Shown here piece after piece: positions 49,314 to 62,659 of a DNA stretch of 64,000 bases. Origin of the DNA: Strongylocentrotus droebachiensis (Eukaryota; Echinodermata; Echinoidea; Camarodonta; Strongylocentrotidae); NCBI GenBank assembly GCA_035222895.1, contig JAVYIG010000863.1:186001-250000 (forward strand), written 5' to 3'. The notes beneath the pieces are model-generated. The model saw only the letters and a list, made by a program, of their open reading frames with translations. It ran no database searches and was not told the origin of the DNA. Each line of letters opens with the position of its first letter. The stretch's first letter is position 1. The translations under genes were made by a program, and so were the position numbers.

Positions 49314-51990
49314 GTATGAAAAATGAACGCAGTTTTGCTTCTGTTCTTCAAAATAATTCTGTTCGTATAATGTATGGGGTTAAATAAAGTTGTCTATCTG
49401 ATCTTTGTTTTAAAACCTTTTTTAAAAACCTTTCAGCAATTAGAAATAGAGAAATTAGTGCCACGATTTAAAAAGAAAAATGAATTTTCCTCTTTCTTCG
49501 TCCCTTTTCTGTCAAATATATCGAATGAAGAAAAAAAAATAACACAAAAAGAGATGGATTCGGCAAAAAATATAACTCGTCTCACTTTTTGGACGATTCC
49601 CCGATCTTGAACCGCATTGGCTATGAGTTAGCTCAATCTTTCGGCTGGTCGGGTTGGCACACCGGCCCATTGATGGAGCCTGAGCAGGGCACGAGGGGTG
49701 ACGAGAGAGGTGATAATTTGATATGGTTGAGGGGTTCGTCGCTGCACCCCTGTCACTGGTATCAACGAGGTGTGTGACGATTGGCATGAGAACGCAGAAA
49801 ATCGATTTCCTCTCCAAATTACTATGACGATGAATGAAGCGATGACAATGCAATGCAACAATTATTATGTGTGTGATGAATGTAAGGTAATGATTTCAAT
49901 TCGCTAGCACCAGCATTCCAATTCTGTTATGTTTAAAATATTGAGACAAGTTTTTGGTACAAAATTTTCAAACATTATTATGAGTAAAAGGTGAGAGCTG
50001 GGGGCTATAGCATTCCCCCTCCGAGAATGTTGAAATTACCAATATTTGGGAAACCTTTACCTCGTATTCAGACAACCAGATGGTATTTTTTATTCTTATA
50101 TCCATTTAGTGTATTTTTATGACAAATAACATTTTCAATATATTAAAGGGTCATTTTTTGCTTACTTGCTTCGCTCCCTCGCAAAGTTAAGAAACTTGAA
50201 TTTTGATTCGGCAATCAGGCCACCTATAGCCAAATAGTTCCGTGCGCATATATTGCGAAATAAGTCTTCAATATGAGACTGAATTTATCTTCAGAATCTA
50301 TGATCTTGTAATTAATCACTATCATGCATTTATAACCCTATAATTAAAGAATTAATCCTGGTTTACCAATTTACTCGAACCCCACTCTATCCTCAGGAGG
50401 GAACCACACTCCTGCGAACAAGTGCCATGTAGCCTACCTGAATATTTAGGCCATACCAAAGGATTTTATCTTTCCTCATTGTTTTTCCTCCTGCTTCTAA
50501 GATATTTCCCCTCATATTTTGACTGCTGAATTACGACAACAACCAGGGAAATAGGTTTGTCATTTCGCACTCAGCTTTTTTGAGAGTTTGCACTTTTCTT
50601 TTTCCCCTGCCCTCCTGCATTTTTGGTTTTGGTCGTCGATTCCTCGAGGGTTTCTTCGCACTTAATGTCCGCCTTGGAGTACTCTGTTTGTCCAAACCTT
50701 CTCGTCGATTCGATCCATATCCAAACAGTGATCGTTCCTTCTGTTTATTTTCTCTTAATATTCCCAATCAAATACGATCCCGTCTCCGTAGGATTTAGAC
50801 TTTATTTTCCTGCCTGTCTCGCGTCAATCTCGACGGACGATCCACTAGAGCGTTTGGTATAGCACAGCCGAAGTAGGCAAGCAGTGGTATAGGAAGTTGA
50901 CGATCGAAGTTTCTGGAGTGCATGGTCCGAATTGAATTGGGGCGGATTTAAGACATCAATTGTCGCCGAGATGGGTGTAGGTATAGAAGGTGTCCAGGTA
51001 TGTTATGACAGGCAACAATCATCAAGTGAAGACCGGTGTTACGGGGTTACGATGTATCCCCCTAGGCTAAGACCAGATAGGTTTGTACTATGATGACTAT
51101 TTCATCTGAATTGGACAGAAGATCATCTCTTCTGATGGTATACCATGATCTTGAACTCGATGATGAGGGGCAGAATATCAAGAAACTTACTGTGCCATTG
51201 CACTCTGCACTAGTTCATGCGAAAAACAAAGACTTCGGAATTGATTCAGTTTTTAGAATGTTCCGACACCGAACACATGGATACCTTTTTTAATTAATTA
51301 ACCCTTCGCATCATCACTCCATTTCATCAAACGATATCATTTGCAAGACATCATTAAAAAAACATTAATTGTCACATTGAAATTCATTAATGAAATTGAG
51401 AATAATTAGGATAATACTCTGCAAATAATAATTACCGAGAAATGCCACTCCCCCTTTTATAAACGAATGTAACCTTTTCTCGTGTACATGAGTATCATTA
51501 ATGTCAAAACAATGATAAATATATGAATTTCGGGTTCGTGTATCTTTTTCTTAATGTCTCACTAGCTACGGTATCATAAAAAAATAGACGCATCCCACGT
51601 GAAGACGGGATAAAAGATCAAATAATCCTCTACTTGTATATGATCCAGTGCATATTCCACCTTACCAATTTTCTTAGGGCCGACATTTACAGCTTAAGCT
51701 TGAAATATTATTTTTCATTTTGACTTTTGATTTAGAAAAAAAGAAACAGAAGAAATAACGGCTATCCCTGCATGGTACTGTTCCGCTGTACTGTATATTA
51801 TGTCACATTCTTGATATCTAAATTTCTAATATTGGATTTCGGTTTCCATTCATATTGCACGCTCTATATCTTTCTCTCTGTCTGTCCCTCTTTATCCCTT
51901 ACTCTCGCACACGCACACGCACATTGTGCACACTCGCCCACTATCCATTCAATTTTGTACGTTAAACAAAAAAATTACAGTTTTTTTTTA
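49314..51990. other. intron, nothing recognised
   Basis: GC-richer parts at 49600-49760 and 50820-51080 stand out. No gene or family is recognised. Confidence 0.4.
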
Positions 51991-51992
51991 TC

Positions 51993-52026
<34 letters not shown>

Positions 52027-52028
52027 TT
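51991..52028 (+). repeat. poly-C and CT microsatellite
   Basis: A C run followed by about 13 CT dinucleotides. Confidence 0.9.
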
Positions 52029-52794
52029 TAGTTATTTCATTTCAGTTTAATACCACAAGACTTAGATAGTATGTTATTCAAAGGAAATGCCGCTCCCTCT
52101 GTTTATTTTTGAAATTTACTAAACCATCGGTCAATTTTCCTCGGACAATTAGTAAAACAACTGGGCAGAACTATGTACCAGATGGGCAGGAGCTTCATCG
52201 AGGCTTTCTACCGACTGTTGGTTGCACTGTCACCCCGACATAGTCGGCTGGACACGGCTCGAACCATACCATTGCCCAGTTAGTAAAGCTATCATCGATA
52301 CGAACGCGAAAAACACGACGGCATTGTTGATTTAAAGATAAAATCGCGTAATGTCTTGGTTAGCTGAATATGAAGCATTGAATTATCTGCTTATAATATA
52401 TGGAAAGTGATAAAGGTCGGGCCTATTTAGAGACAATAGATCGTCAACACAAGCAAGCATATTCTTCGTTGACTTGGTGGGACCTACGAAAACTAATAGC
52501 TTCATATTACACTTCGTCTTTGGATAAAGACAATTCATCCAAAGTTAATTTCATATTTCTACCGACTACCAAATGAGAGTGCATCTTCAAAAGATTAAAT
52601 AGAATGCCTCGAACGAAATAATGCTTATCAAAAATCTGAATGATAAATTAAGATGAATCGTGTAAGGCTAAAAGAAGATGTTTGTAAAGAACTTTCCTTT
52701 AAGTTTAACTCATCGGATCTTTTTCGCAGTATAAGGGATAAAACTGCTATCTTAAACACGTCTGGTCCATTATTTGCTCGTTTCTTTGTCATTT
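52029..52794. other. intron, nothing recognised
   Basis: No feature seen. Confidence 0.45.
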
Positions 52795-52980
52795 AACCCC
52801 AACGCACGTATATTATCCCTTTGTCCGCGCTGACATTAAGCCGTGTAGCCTGCAGTGGCGTGTGCCGGAACGCGCGCTCGTCCATACACATCGCATCTTC
52901 GCCACGTGTGTGCACGCGCACGAATGAAATTCGACGCGCCCCGGTCGCGCTCCGTCGCTCATCCAGAAAGTATGACAAAG
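52795..52980. promoter_or_regulatory. CpG-dense island in intron
   Basis: I count about 25 CpG within roughly 160 bp (52800-52960), including AACGCGCGCTCG, CACGCGCACG and GGTCGCGCTCCGTCG. The flanks are AT-rich. CACGTG occurs within it. Such density is typical of an unmethylated regulatory element or alternative promoter. There is no recognisable coding exon. Confidence 0.4.
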
Positions 52981-54589
52981 CAATCCTTCCCGCATTCTAA
53001 ATGGCCAACTCTCGATTTATACTCCCTAAAATGGGCATTTCAAAGAAAAAAATAACAACAAACAAACGTTGGATGAAGGTATCGTGGTAAAGTGACGGTG
53101 ACGGTTTTATTTGCTTTGATGTCGTCCGGCTAACAAATGGATTTGTGATAAACCTAGATCTCGAGTGCTTTTAGGCCTTTCTCTAAGGAAACAAAATGTC
53201 ACAACTTTATTTTGCATGAATTAGATTGATATTTCAGTTCGATTAAATCCCTAGATAATTACGGAGAACAATGTGCTGTTCAAGAAATTTTCATAGTATT
53301 GTTTCATAACACTTGTCAAATTTAAGGAATACAATGAACATGTTAACTAGGCTTTTTAGATTTTTCTTTTCTTTTTTGGAAAGTACAAGCAAATTTCATT
53401 CTAATTGCTCTTTTTTATTGTAAATCTTTACCTCAACTTTGGCCCATAATGTTCTCGTAAAAACTTCCTAAAACGCGTTACAGACATCTACAGAAGATGT
53501 GAAAGTCGGACATAACAGTATCCTGGAAGCGGCTCATAAACAAAATAAACTTTTAAAACGATTTGGACAAAGTTTGCGTTACAATAATTACGTTTGTAAA
53601 TGCTTTGAAAATAGATTTCTCTAGATTATGATCTAACAACATAAACAATAAAGGTTAATGGTTGATAGCTGGTATTTATATTACGTTATTCACATGATTA
53701 TTAAAGCCCATTTTCTTTAAAGTAATAAGTAGACTCTCTGAAGAAGGTCAAGTACCCACAAATTTAAATCCTTTCGACCCATCTAAGACATTCGTACCAG
53801 CATATTATATAATTTTATGTCGTGTAAATTAAACTTTATTTTTTTTAGATTTCGAAGTCAATATTATACACTCCGAACCATTAAATTGTGAATCTGAATG
53901 CTTGCATGGCGTAATGCTCCTCATACAGTAGCGCTATAGTGCCACTGCAATCCACAGCCCAAGTCAAAATAATGATTATACACCCGAGGGTGAAATTATG
54001 GGTAAGGAAATATCAGAATGAATTATTAGATCTGCGTCTAGAAAAGAAAGATGATTTATTTGAAATAAAAGAGCCGTGATTGTGCAAGAAGGGGTATCGC
54101 TTCTCGCGGTTTCGATGTGGAGAGAAGATGGAATAAGACTTGTGACGTTGATCAGTGATTAACCTCTCTGTCGTACTCTAGGAGAATGATCCATTAACGA
54201 CCCCCAGAAGACTTCCCCTCAAATGGAATTGTCTATCCAGATGAATGGTTACCTTAATGGTTAATAATCATTACTATTCTCCTCTCATTAAGCGACATAT
54301 GCTGATGAGGAACTTTTCAGTTTTTTTCACATAGTCGATGTCTTTTTCGCGGGCACGGGCAAGGTTGGGCATGATAATGAACGTCGTCAAAATGTCATCG
54401 CAACAGATGTGGAAGATCTTTCGGATGGGGTCTCTGAAGAGTCATTCAATGTATAACCAACGTTGTGTTTGTCAGCGTTGGTTTCTGGAGGGCTGGGGGT
54501 AGAGATGGGGGGAAAGGCATCTTGCGCTTCAACTGCCTGTGGTGTGAAAATGCTCGCCGATCTCTGCGAATTGAATTCATTTCTGTTCG
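52981..54589. other. intron, nothing recognised
   Basis: AT-rich, without gene or repeat family. Confidence 0.45.
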
Positions 54590-55210
54590 GCTGATATCGC
54601 ATCTGGGTTATTATCTATCAAGATTGGCCTCTCCCGCGGGACGCTTGCGTTGAGCCCGAGGTGCATCTTGCATAGACACACCGATAAGCCCTTGTAATGA
54701 CTTTCAAATGATTTTCGTATTGGCAACGACGTCTCAATATCGCAATCACAAAGATATCATTTACGTGTCTCGATTGGCGTTTAGGGTCATTATAGACTCA
54801 CTCCCCCGTCATCGCGCTTCCTCGCCAATTACGAGCAGCTATAGCAAAGCATGGTATAAGACGATAATGAGTTGCAACACACGCCTGGTAATAGGAGCCT
54901 AGAGGGGGCAATCTCGGCGATAAAGTGGCCAATCTGTAGTCGCGCGGAGGTGTGAAGTCGCAGAGCGCGCGCGCCGCTTCGCCTCATTAACCTAACCCCA
55001 GGCTCCATTACGAGTTGGGAAGCATCGCACCAAGGAATAGCGGAAAGGGTAGTCTTCACCCGTGCCGCCTCCTCGCTTCCGACGCCATGGGACCTAAGAG
55101 AAAACGAAAATCACCGTTGCTTCACTCGAAGAAGGGACGTGCGTTTCGCACCCTCGTCATTATCACCGTCATGCGCGACTTGGTCAATGAAGCTGGAAGA
55201 CATCCTAGCT
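54590..55210. promoter_or_regulatory. GC-rich intronic region with CpG clusters
   Basis: It includes CTCCCGCGGGACGCTTGCG near 54630 and GAGCGCGCGCGCCGCTTCGC near 54965. It lies about 2.2-2.8 kb before exon 2. An 86-codon frame at 55015-55275 includes PKRKRK, which resembles a nuclear localisation signal, but nothing else supports a gene. Confidence 0.3.
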
Positions 55211-57374
55211 GGGGTTTATCCCCACCACTCACACGCCACATGAATAATGAAAAGTTTAAACACTGCTCGCAATGAGTAACAAGGGCGAATGTAAGGCTGT
55301 TTAACATAATGAGTGCACTCCGGGCCTGTTGGGACACATCGGTGTATCTTGCACGCCAGAATAAATCTTCTTCGACGAGTCTCGGGGGAGGAGATCGGAG
55401 CTTCATTTATCATAATCCGCAAATCACTTTGCCTCTCTTTTATACAATCGAAGCAAGAAGGAGACAGAATACCGCCACTCCATAGCACGTTAACGACTGA
55501 CAAACAAGATTTACACAATTACTTTGAAAACGATAAGCTTCTGATTATGACGTCTTTGAGTAATTGCTCAGATTCGTGTGTAATACTCGTGCTTGAAATA
55601 ATGATTATGGCACGTCACAATTTTCTTTACAGTTATGAATATAAACAATCATGAAAATCTATCCGCCTGAGACTATCTTCTTTTTAAAATATATTATGTG
55701 CACTCATGATCTTGTAAGGACCGCTAATGTTTTTGTAAAAACATATAAAGTGTAACTAATTAACTCTTAACTTCTTATGTTAACCGTTTCCCTTGTCGTA
55801 ATATTAACCATTTCCATAACTTTAAAAATGGAAAGTACGTTTGGCAAAATAAAAGTACAAGAATTTACTCCGAGGACCTATTTAAAACGTCTGCTATTTT
55901 TAAACTCAATTTTATCATCATTCAACAAAGATTCCTTTTAAGGTGTTACTGGTATCCCAGAAAATAAGATGACACATTTCTGATTGGCTTCATCAAAAAA
56001 GCAGATGAAAATGATACAACTTTATTGAAGAGAGTTTACAGAATGGTTTAAAATACAGTTGAGTTGCGGACATGAATTCGCACATTTTCCTACCGAAATA
56101 GACATCTGTGTAAATCAAATGTTTCGTGTTGAAACATTCAATAATTATCTAGAATAAAAGCGTAATATATTGAATCAAATTCCCTTTTCACCTGTTTCAG
56201 ATACTCTTCCAAGGTGAATGTCATTAAGCCCAACGTGTCTCCCAATATTGAACTCTAACATTGTATTTATAAAGGTTTAGCGAAAAATCGATGGTGTTAA
56301 AAAAAAAACCATTTAAAACATCTAAATGCAATATTCACGAGCGTGCATGTTGCATGATATCCTGTTCTAAATATTAAAAGAGAAGTTGAATGCTTGGCTG
56401 ATTGTGTGCAAAGCAAAGAACAATTTCACACTGTCGTTCAGGAGAACATAGATAAAATGTGACTCCATGATTTGTCCTACTAATAATACACAATGGTCGT
56501 AATTATTATCCACACCAGTTCTTTTCTTAATGTTTTTTCTTTTTTAAATATTTGCCCCTCTTGAAGTTCAACCCTGCCCCCTTCTCGTCCAGACTGCAAA
56601 TTTGCTCATTTTTGGAGTTTGGATTTGTGGCGCTGCTATAAACCTGTTTAGGCGCAAACTTTTAAGTTTAGTTTTTAGGCATATCTCCAAGAAGTAGAAA
56701 CAAATGATATGCCCGATTTCTGTTTGATTTTTATAGGTGTCCGGAAAGTGAATGAGTTGTGATTGTTTTAATATTATTAATTTTATTTATCAATGACTAT
56801 CTGAAATCATTTGAGGGCACCACAGGCATGGAAGTCGCCTTCTGTGCCTGGCCTGTCTACATATAGAAAAGAGTTCACGCACTAAGTGACAAGAAGTACT
56901 ACACCGTTTTATCGTCGATTAAAGTGTCATTAACATCATCCGTCAACAGTTTTATTTTTCCTATGACTAGTTCCATTAAAATGGAGAGCAACCGCACGCT
57001 AAAGTTCTCGGGGAGTAACTTTCTTTTGCGATGGAATGTTGTAATGATCGAGCCGGGTTGTTGTCGAATGGGGGCTGTAATAAGCTTGCATATCGTTTCG
57101 TTATCATTTGGAAAGTTTAATATCTAGATATTGCTTATATTCATAAACTTGGAATTGAACGGAATGAAATATCTCAGAATTTGTCTCCTCCGAAAAAACC
57201 ATACCTTCTTGTTCTCTTCATATTTTACGCTTGAAAATTATTAAAAATGCAGAATATAACTTTAAAAAGAAAAAACAAGTCATTATTGTTGCCCTAATGT
57301 GATTTTTCGAGTAGTTCAGATGTATTTCAATGAAATTTAATGCAACGATTCATCTAGTGATATATTGACTTTTT
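55211..57374. other. intron before exon 2, nothing recognised
   Basis: No additional exon, repeat or gene is seen. Confidence 0.45.
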
Positions 57375-57415
57375 TGCTAACGAAACCCTTTTCTTCTTGT
57401 TGTTCTTTCAAGCAG
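57375..57415 (+). other. branch point and 3' splice site of engrailed intron
   Basis: TGCTAAC at 57375-57381 matches the metazoan branch consensus, with its adenine 35 bases before the last intron base. A pyrimidine-rich stretch and CAAGCAG follow, with the cut after 57415. The phase agrees with the donor at 7490. Confidence 0.75.
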
Positions 57416-57807
57416 GACCTCGGACACGCAAGGTGAAAAGGCGGGAAAAGAAAGCCGATGAGAAGCGCCCTCGCACTGCCTTCAGCGCGTCCCAACTCCA
57501 GAGACTGAAGCAAGAATTTCAACAGAGCAACTACCTGACCGAACAACGCCGTAGGGCCCTGGCCAAAGAACTCACACTGAGCGAATCCCAGATCAAAATC
57601 TGGTTCCAGAACAAGCGAGCCAAAATCAAGAAGGCCACTGGACTCAAGAATGGTTTGGCCAGACAACTGATGGCACAAGGTCTTTACAACCATTCGACGG
57701 TACCTTTGGATGGAGACGATATGGACACGAAGCTCATGAATGCCAGCGGGGATTGCAGTAGATCGGACTACACAAGTGATTCTGATGGGGATTCGTTGAC
57801 ACATTAA
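57416..57807 (+). CDS. en: engrailed exon 2: homeodomain, EH5 and C-terminus (residues 120-249)
   Basis: This is the DNA-binding half of Engrailed. The acceptor follows a pyrimidine run ending TTTCAAGCAG; a branch-point match TGCTAAC lies at 57375-57381. Joining the final G of exon 1 to GA here restores Gly120, and the protein continues [12 protein letters not shown], a basic EH3 segment. The homeodomain covers residues 135-194, beginning [17 protein letters not shown]. Recognition-helix residues WFQNK include Gln184 and Asn185, equal to homeodomain positions 50 and 51, as expected for Engrailed. EH5 (about 196-214) ends in [11 protein letters not shown], a class signature; Arg202 occupies a position often hydrophobic in relatives. 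The tail is acidic and serine-rich and stops with TAA at 57805. Whole protein: 249 residues, compact for the family. The motif [15 protein letters not shown] points to an echinoderm-like sequence, from memory only. Confidence 0.97.
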
Positions 57808-59064
57808 CATACATACATCAGAGACCACCTAAATCTCGGAGAATATAATTATGATAATAGAAGTATATTATATTCAATAACTATTGAGTGTTGACGGCTG
57901 AAGGAAGAGGTGACTTGAGGAACAAGCGAATTGTTAGTGGAATGCATAACACATCGGACGATATTGGGGTTTGTTGAAGTATCAACCCTTTGAAGCAAGG
58001 ATACATACACGTTTGTCAAAATCGTACACAAAGATAGTAACATCTCCATCACTGCCGCAGAAATGCCAGCAAACTGCCCAAGATCTACCCGAGCTAGAAA
58101 TTCTCATTCGATAATGTGCTTTACCACAATGAAGATCAGAAGAGACAATTGCAACAAACAAAAGTATCGAAAGACGATTATGTAAATCAAACATAAGAAT
58201 GACTAATAATTATTAAGGAAAGTAGGAGAGTGATGAGCAAAGAAAGTGGCATGAGATAAGACAAACCAGTCATTGATTGACAATCAGAAGGACATTAACC
58301 TAGCATGAACAAATGTGAGTTAACGCCCTTTGGCTCTCAGCAGATGTGAACGCGTGGATCATATTTTTCTCGATAACCCATTAAATCAATCTTTTTTTAG
58401 GACAGGATTAACCATTATCTTGAGATGAAATATTGTATTTCTTAATCTGCATTGAAATGACAGACGACGATGTTCTATAAAAAATAAGGAAGAACAAAAC
58501 AAAAATCTGTTGAGCGTTAATTATGTTCGCCGAGATTCCCACATGCCCGCTAATCTCGTCAATCTCGAGATTTTAAATCAGAAGGAAATGTGAATGCCTT
58601 TCCGTTACAAATTTCGGCAATCCGGTGGTTTAATTGATACTAGGCATAGAGGAATGAAGTGTGATAGGGAACAGATGTATGAATACGTCGTCATCCAATC
58701 CACTGCGAATAGGTGACCCCCTAACAAAATACCTCATGTGTAATCATTATTTTCTCCACCTTACACACACTGTCTTGTATCATTACAATTAGTCTGTCAT
58801 ACCACTTTGTGACGAGGTATTGACAGTGCTCGCTCAATTATCATGGTTGATTATGATTGCTCTTTCTCTTTCCTCCAGCAATTATTTTCTTTACGGCCTA
58901 TTATATATTAATGTTTTGATTTCTTGTGTTTAATCAATCTATACTATTTACGACCAACATTATTAATTTAATTTCGATTTGAAGCACGGTCATCAAATAT
59001 TCTTCACCCCCACATAGCAGTAAGAACTCTTCATCTAGTTTTCTCTGTTTGTTGGCCGAATAAA
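57808..59064 (+). other. probable engrailed 3' UTR
   Basis: The stop at 57805-57807 is followed by AT-rich non-coding sequence up to the first canonical AATAAA, at 59059-59064. The real end may lie elsewhere, for example at a variant signal ATTAAA near 58380 or the AATAAA at 59824. Confidence 0.4.
59059..59064 (+). terminator. candidate polyadenylation signal
   Basis: First AATAAA after the engrailed stop codon. Only sequence context supports it. Confidence 0.35.
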
Positions 59065-60349
59065 TGTCATACTAATTTCAGCTTGACATGTTTAGAGGCC
59101 AACTAATTATTATTGAGATATAAATTTGTCGTAGGAAAGTTGTTGATTGGTTTGGACGCCGTCCATTCTTTGTCTTGGCTCCAACCGATCGCAACTGTCA
59201 TGTCTGACAATGTATCAAATACTTACCTCATATTATTTCGTTATTTTACGGTCAAACAAGTCCAGAATTGATTCTCAGTTTCATTTATTATTATTATCGA
59301 AATGCAAAAGTTCCCATCGGTTGTTATTCTTCCTGACTAAAACTCATAAAACAATGCATTTTATTTTTCTGTTATTCATATCATTTAGTTATTCAAATCA
59401 TTTTAGATCTCACATTTATGCTGTTGATTATAATTATGTTATGTGATATCCTCAGGAAAGATTGAATGTATGTAGAGGTTGGGCAGAGGTGTATTCAAAT
59501 TCAGACAGGGGCAAAGATAAACAACTTGATAAAGACTGTGTCATGTCCTATCCATACAGAAGAAAAGTCTATCGTACTTCTTTTGAGAGTGAGAATGGCG
59601 TGACTAAAATCACTTCACATTGGGTTATCGTCCTTAATATAGCTCTCAGCATCTTTGTCTAGAACGAAAACAATGCAGTCATAATGAAGATCTTATATCA
59701 TCAGGTCATTATATTAATATTTGCCAAACGCCGAGAGAGTAATCGAAATAATATATTATGTACATTTTGTAGATATCTGGAAATATTGTAAATAATTCAT
59801 AGTGAAAATGATATTTGTATGTAGAATAAATACACTGTTGAGAATACACATTGTTTTCCTCTCCAAGCTGCCGAATGGATTCCCCAATTTTTGTAAATGT
59901 AGGTAAATATTTATGATTTTCAAACAGCCAGTAACCCACCCCCCCCTCCCCCAATTTATTTATAGAAGACATTTTTATCATGCAGTAATTTAGTGTCATT
60001 TTCTTTTGGATTTAACCAACATGAATATGATAGGAGTTATCTATAGAACTCAATGGCTCTATTTCCTTACGGCACAGTTACACTCTCAAACAAATTATTT
60101 TTTCAAATATCGTTAGTCATCTTATAGCACACATGGGAGTGTAAAATATGTTATTTCTGAAAGTGTGAACAGTTGTAATCAATGGTTGCTATGTATATAC
60201 AAGCATCATGTTGTGGAGTATCATTCTTATATTGTGGGACAAAATATGTGTGATATTGATGTAATAAAATATGATATACTAATTTTGATTGTAGATTTAA
60301 TCAACTTGTTTCATCGAGCGCCGGACATTGTGGAGTGCTTGGAGATAAT
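59065..60349. other. downstream DNA, nothing recognised
   Basis: AT-rich with no recognisable gene. Confidence 0.45.
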
Positions 60350-60460
60350 TATGATCATGATGATGGTGATGATCAAAATGGGAAGTTTGATAATGGCGAC
60401 GACAACGATGATGATGATGTAGCTGATGATTATGACGATAATGATGATGATGATGAAAAT
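60350..60460 (+). repeat. imperfect GAT microsatellite
   Basis: GATGATGGTGATGATC and GACGATAATGATGATGATGA runs. Confidence 0.85.
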
Positions 60461-61649
60461 AATTATTTTTTTGATATTGTAATTTCAAGAAGTTCCAAAA
60501 GATTAAATTAAAAATACGAAACAACAAACTAAATATAGTTCCTTTCACACACATATTCGTGAAGTCTTAAATGTTCTCGAAACTAATCTGGTTAAAAAAT
60601 ATTTTCATCTAATTAAAAGTCTTTAACCTATATTTCATATATAACCATGAATATGTTAAAGGATGTTCCCTTCTCAATTTCATATTTTACAACAGTTCCA
60701 TTTCTCTAGATGATCATAATTTATGTATCACATTTTCGTTTTCAATTCAAAACATCGTAATAACAATGGCGATACAATATTTACATTAAAATAGATACAT
60801 TTTATTTTATATAGCTTATGTCATTACATCATGAATAAGGCCTCCCTGTCACATGGCGGTGAAGTTTATCTTCTTAGTATTATCAATATTATTTTGTCCC
60901 CTACTTTCTCCTTCTCCTCTACTTCTTTTCTTCAAGTTTTCCTCTTTTCTTTATACAAGTACCTCCATTCCCTCTTATTGTTCTTCATCCGTACACTTTG
61001 TTTTTCCTTTCTCAATAACTTTATCCTTTGTCTTCCCTGAGTCCACACCTTTTTAAAACTTTATGACAAGGAAATGCATTCAGCAAAAACGATATTATAT
61101 TACTCATATTGAATAAAGAAAAACAGATTCACCTTTTTGAAATTTTGCAAAGTCACCTGGGCTGATAATACGATCTCGTCTCGAATTTGGATCAGTGCTT
61201 GGAGCGGAAACGTGCCGTCTAGGTGCGCTCTATTTACAGGAGATACTTTATGCAATTGTCAAAACAAATATTGAAATTAGCGTTTGATTGCTCTTAGAAA
61301 ACGCGACTTTAAAAGAGAAAGAACAGGAATATAAAAAATATCTTTGTAAATGATACCTTTTGGTAATAGTCGTATAATATTATTAGATTTGAGATGTGAT
61401 ATGAATTTCGTGTAATTTAAAGTAATACTCCTCACCTTTTCCACTAGATGTAGGAAGTACCAACCTCTCTGTCACCGGGAAGAGATGAAAGATAGTATAC
61501 GCTTTAACCAGAGGTGTAGTCTGGTCCTGAAAAGTGAAAGAGCTGGGGGTGGGTGGGGGGGGGGGCAATCTCTATTTTTTCTTGGGAGGGTTAGTTGACT
61601 TAAAAGCCCCTTCGCTCTCCTTTTCTCTCTATATAACCTACTTCCCAGT
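60461..61649. other. downstream DNA, nothing recognised
   Basis: No gene; CT-rich words near 60900-61030 create Phe/Leu/Ser-rich frames of no significance. Confidence 0.45.
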
Positions 61650-61690
61650 CCCCCTCTCTCTCTCTCTCTCTCTCTCCCTCTCTCTCTCTT

Positions 61691-61732
<42 letters not shown>

Positions 61733-61755
61733 TCTCTGTCTCTGTCTCTCCCTAT
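61650..61755 (+). repeat. CT microsatellite
   Basis: Over 100 bp of CT dinucleotides with a few CC and TT interruptions. Confidence 0.9.
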
Positions 61756-62651
61756 CTGTTTACATATAGAATATATATATTTCTTGGCCTGACAGGAATT
61801 TAAATATTTCAACATCAATTAATATTACTATCGTTTGATCACAGTTCTTAAAAACACTAATAAATACAAATAGATACTTATGAAGACAAAATTGGGAATT
61901 TTTGCACTAGAACTAAACAGGTTAAAAATGTTGTAGCATAACCTATGCAGAACTAATTATTTGTAATAATTCATTGACTATCCGGTGTAGGTATGACGTG
62001 AAGCAAAGATAATTATTTGCCACAAGCTATGCAAGTGAGAATTCATTGACGAAGATGTATACAGTTGGAAATTAGTAAAAATGAGAAAAGGGAAAATAAA
62101 AGGGAAGGGGGGGGGGGGAGGAGATGATACGGCTTCCTCTCATACCTCTCAATTAATGAACATTTCAATTTTCATCCTCAGAGCGAGACCATTACCCCCC
62201 CCCCTATGCCACTGGTTCTTTGACATGATTTTCATTAAACAACCTAGGGTATGAAATCGTGATGATAGCCAACCTTCATATCAAACTGTAGTAAAGTAAA
62301 GAAACTAGAATGTGCAAAACTAGAAAATTTTGACATACCGTTACTCTTAGCTTTGGTATACAGACGAAATTTCAATTCAGTTGAGGGCTTTCCTCATGTG
62401 TTTTCTGAAGAGGAATATAGACGTAGGCCTACGCCCGAAACATGACCAACGAACATGAACTACAATAATTCAATAATATGAAACTGTGTGCGCATGGGGT
62501 ATTCTTTTTCCGCGAAGTAGTGTAGTGTACAGTGGGAAAGAATATATGTATACTATTCATTCAGAATGTAGGTCAATAATAAGATGTTTATTGACCCTTT
62601 CAACCATGTCAAAGAACACGCCACACTTGGCCAATACATTAATGAATAGCA
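61756..62651. other. downstream DNA, nothing recognised
   Basis: Poly-G at 62108-62119 and a TAGGCCTA at 62424. No gene. Confidence 0.45.
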
Positions 62652-62659
62652 TACTCTGT

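Larger units (their letters stand above)
7490..57415 (+). other. engrailed intron, 49,926 bp, phase 1
   Basis: The intron starts GTGAGA at 7490 and ends CAAGCAG at 57415. Reading the two coding exons across it gives one uninterrupted Engrailed protein with all of EH1 to EH5 in order, which is strong evidence that they belong to one gene. The intron holds no other recognisable host gene. It contains a foldback transposon of 9 kb, a SINE, a hAT MITE, microsatellites, and some candidate regulatory patches. A developmental gene with such a long intron commonly carries enhancers in it, but this is inference. Confidence 0.9.

Noticed and set aside
55015-55275. 86-codon frame with PKRKRK
   Set aside because: A nuclear-localisation-like word alone is not evidence; it starts from a non-ATG codon and has no other support.
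61534-61818. Ser/Leu-rich and Arg/Glu-rich frames
   Set aside because: Readings of the CT microsatellite on either strand.
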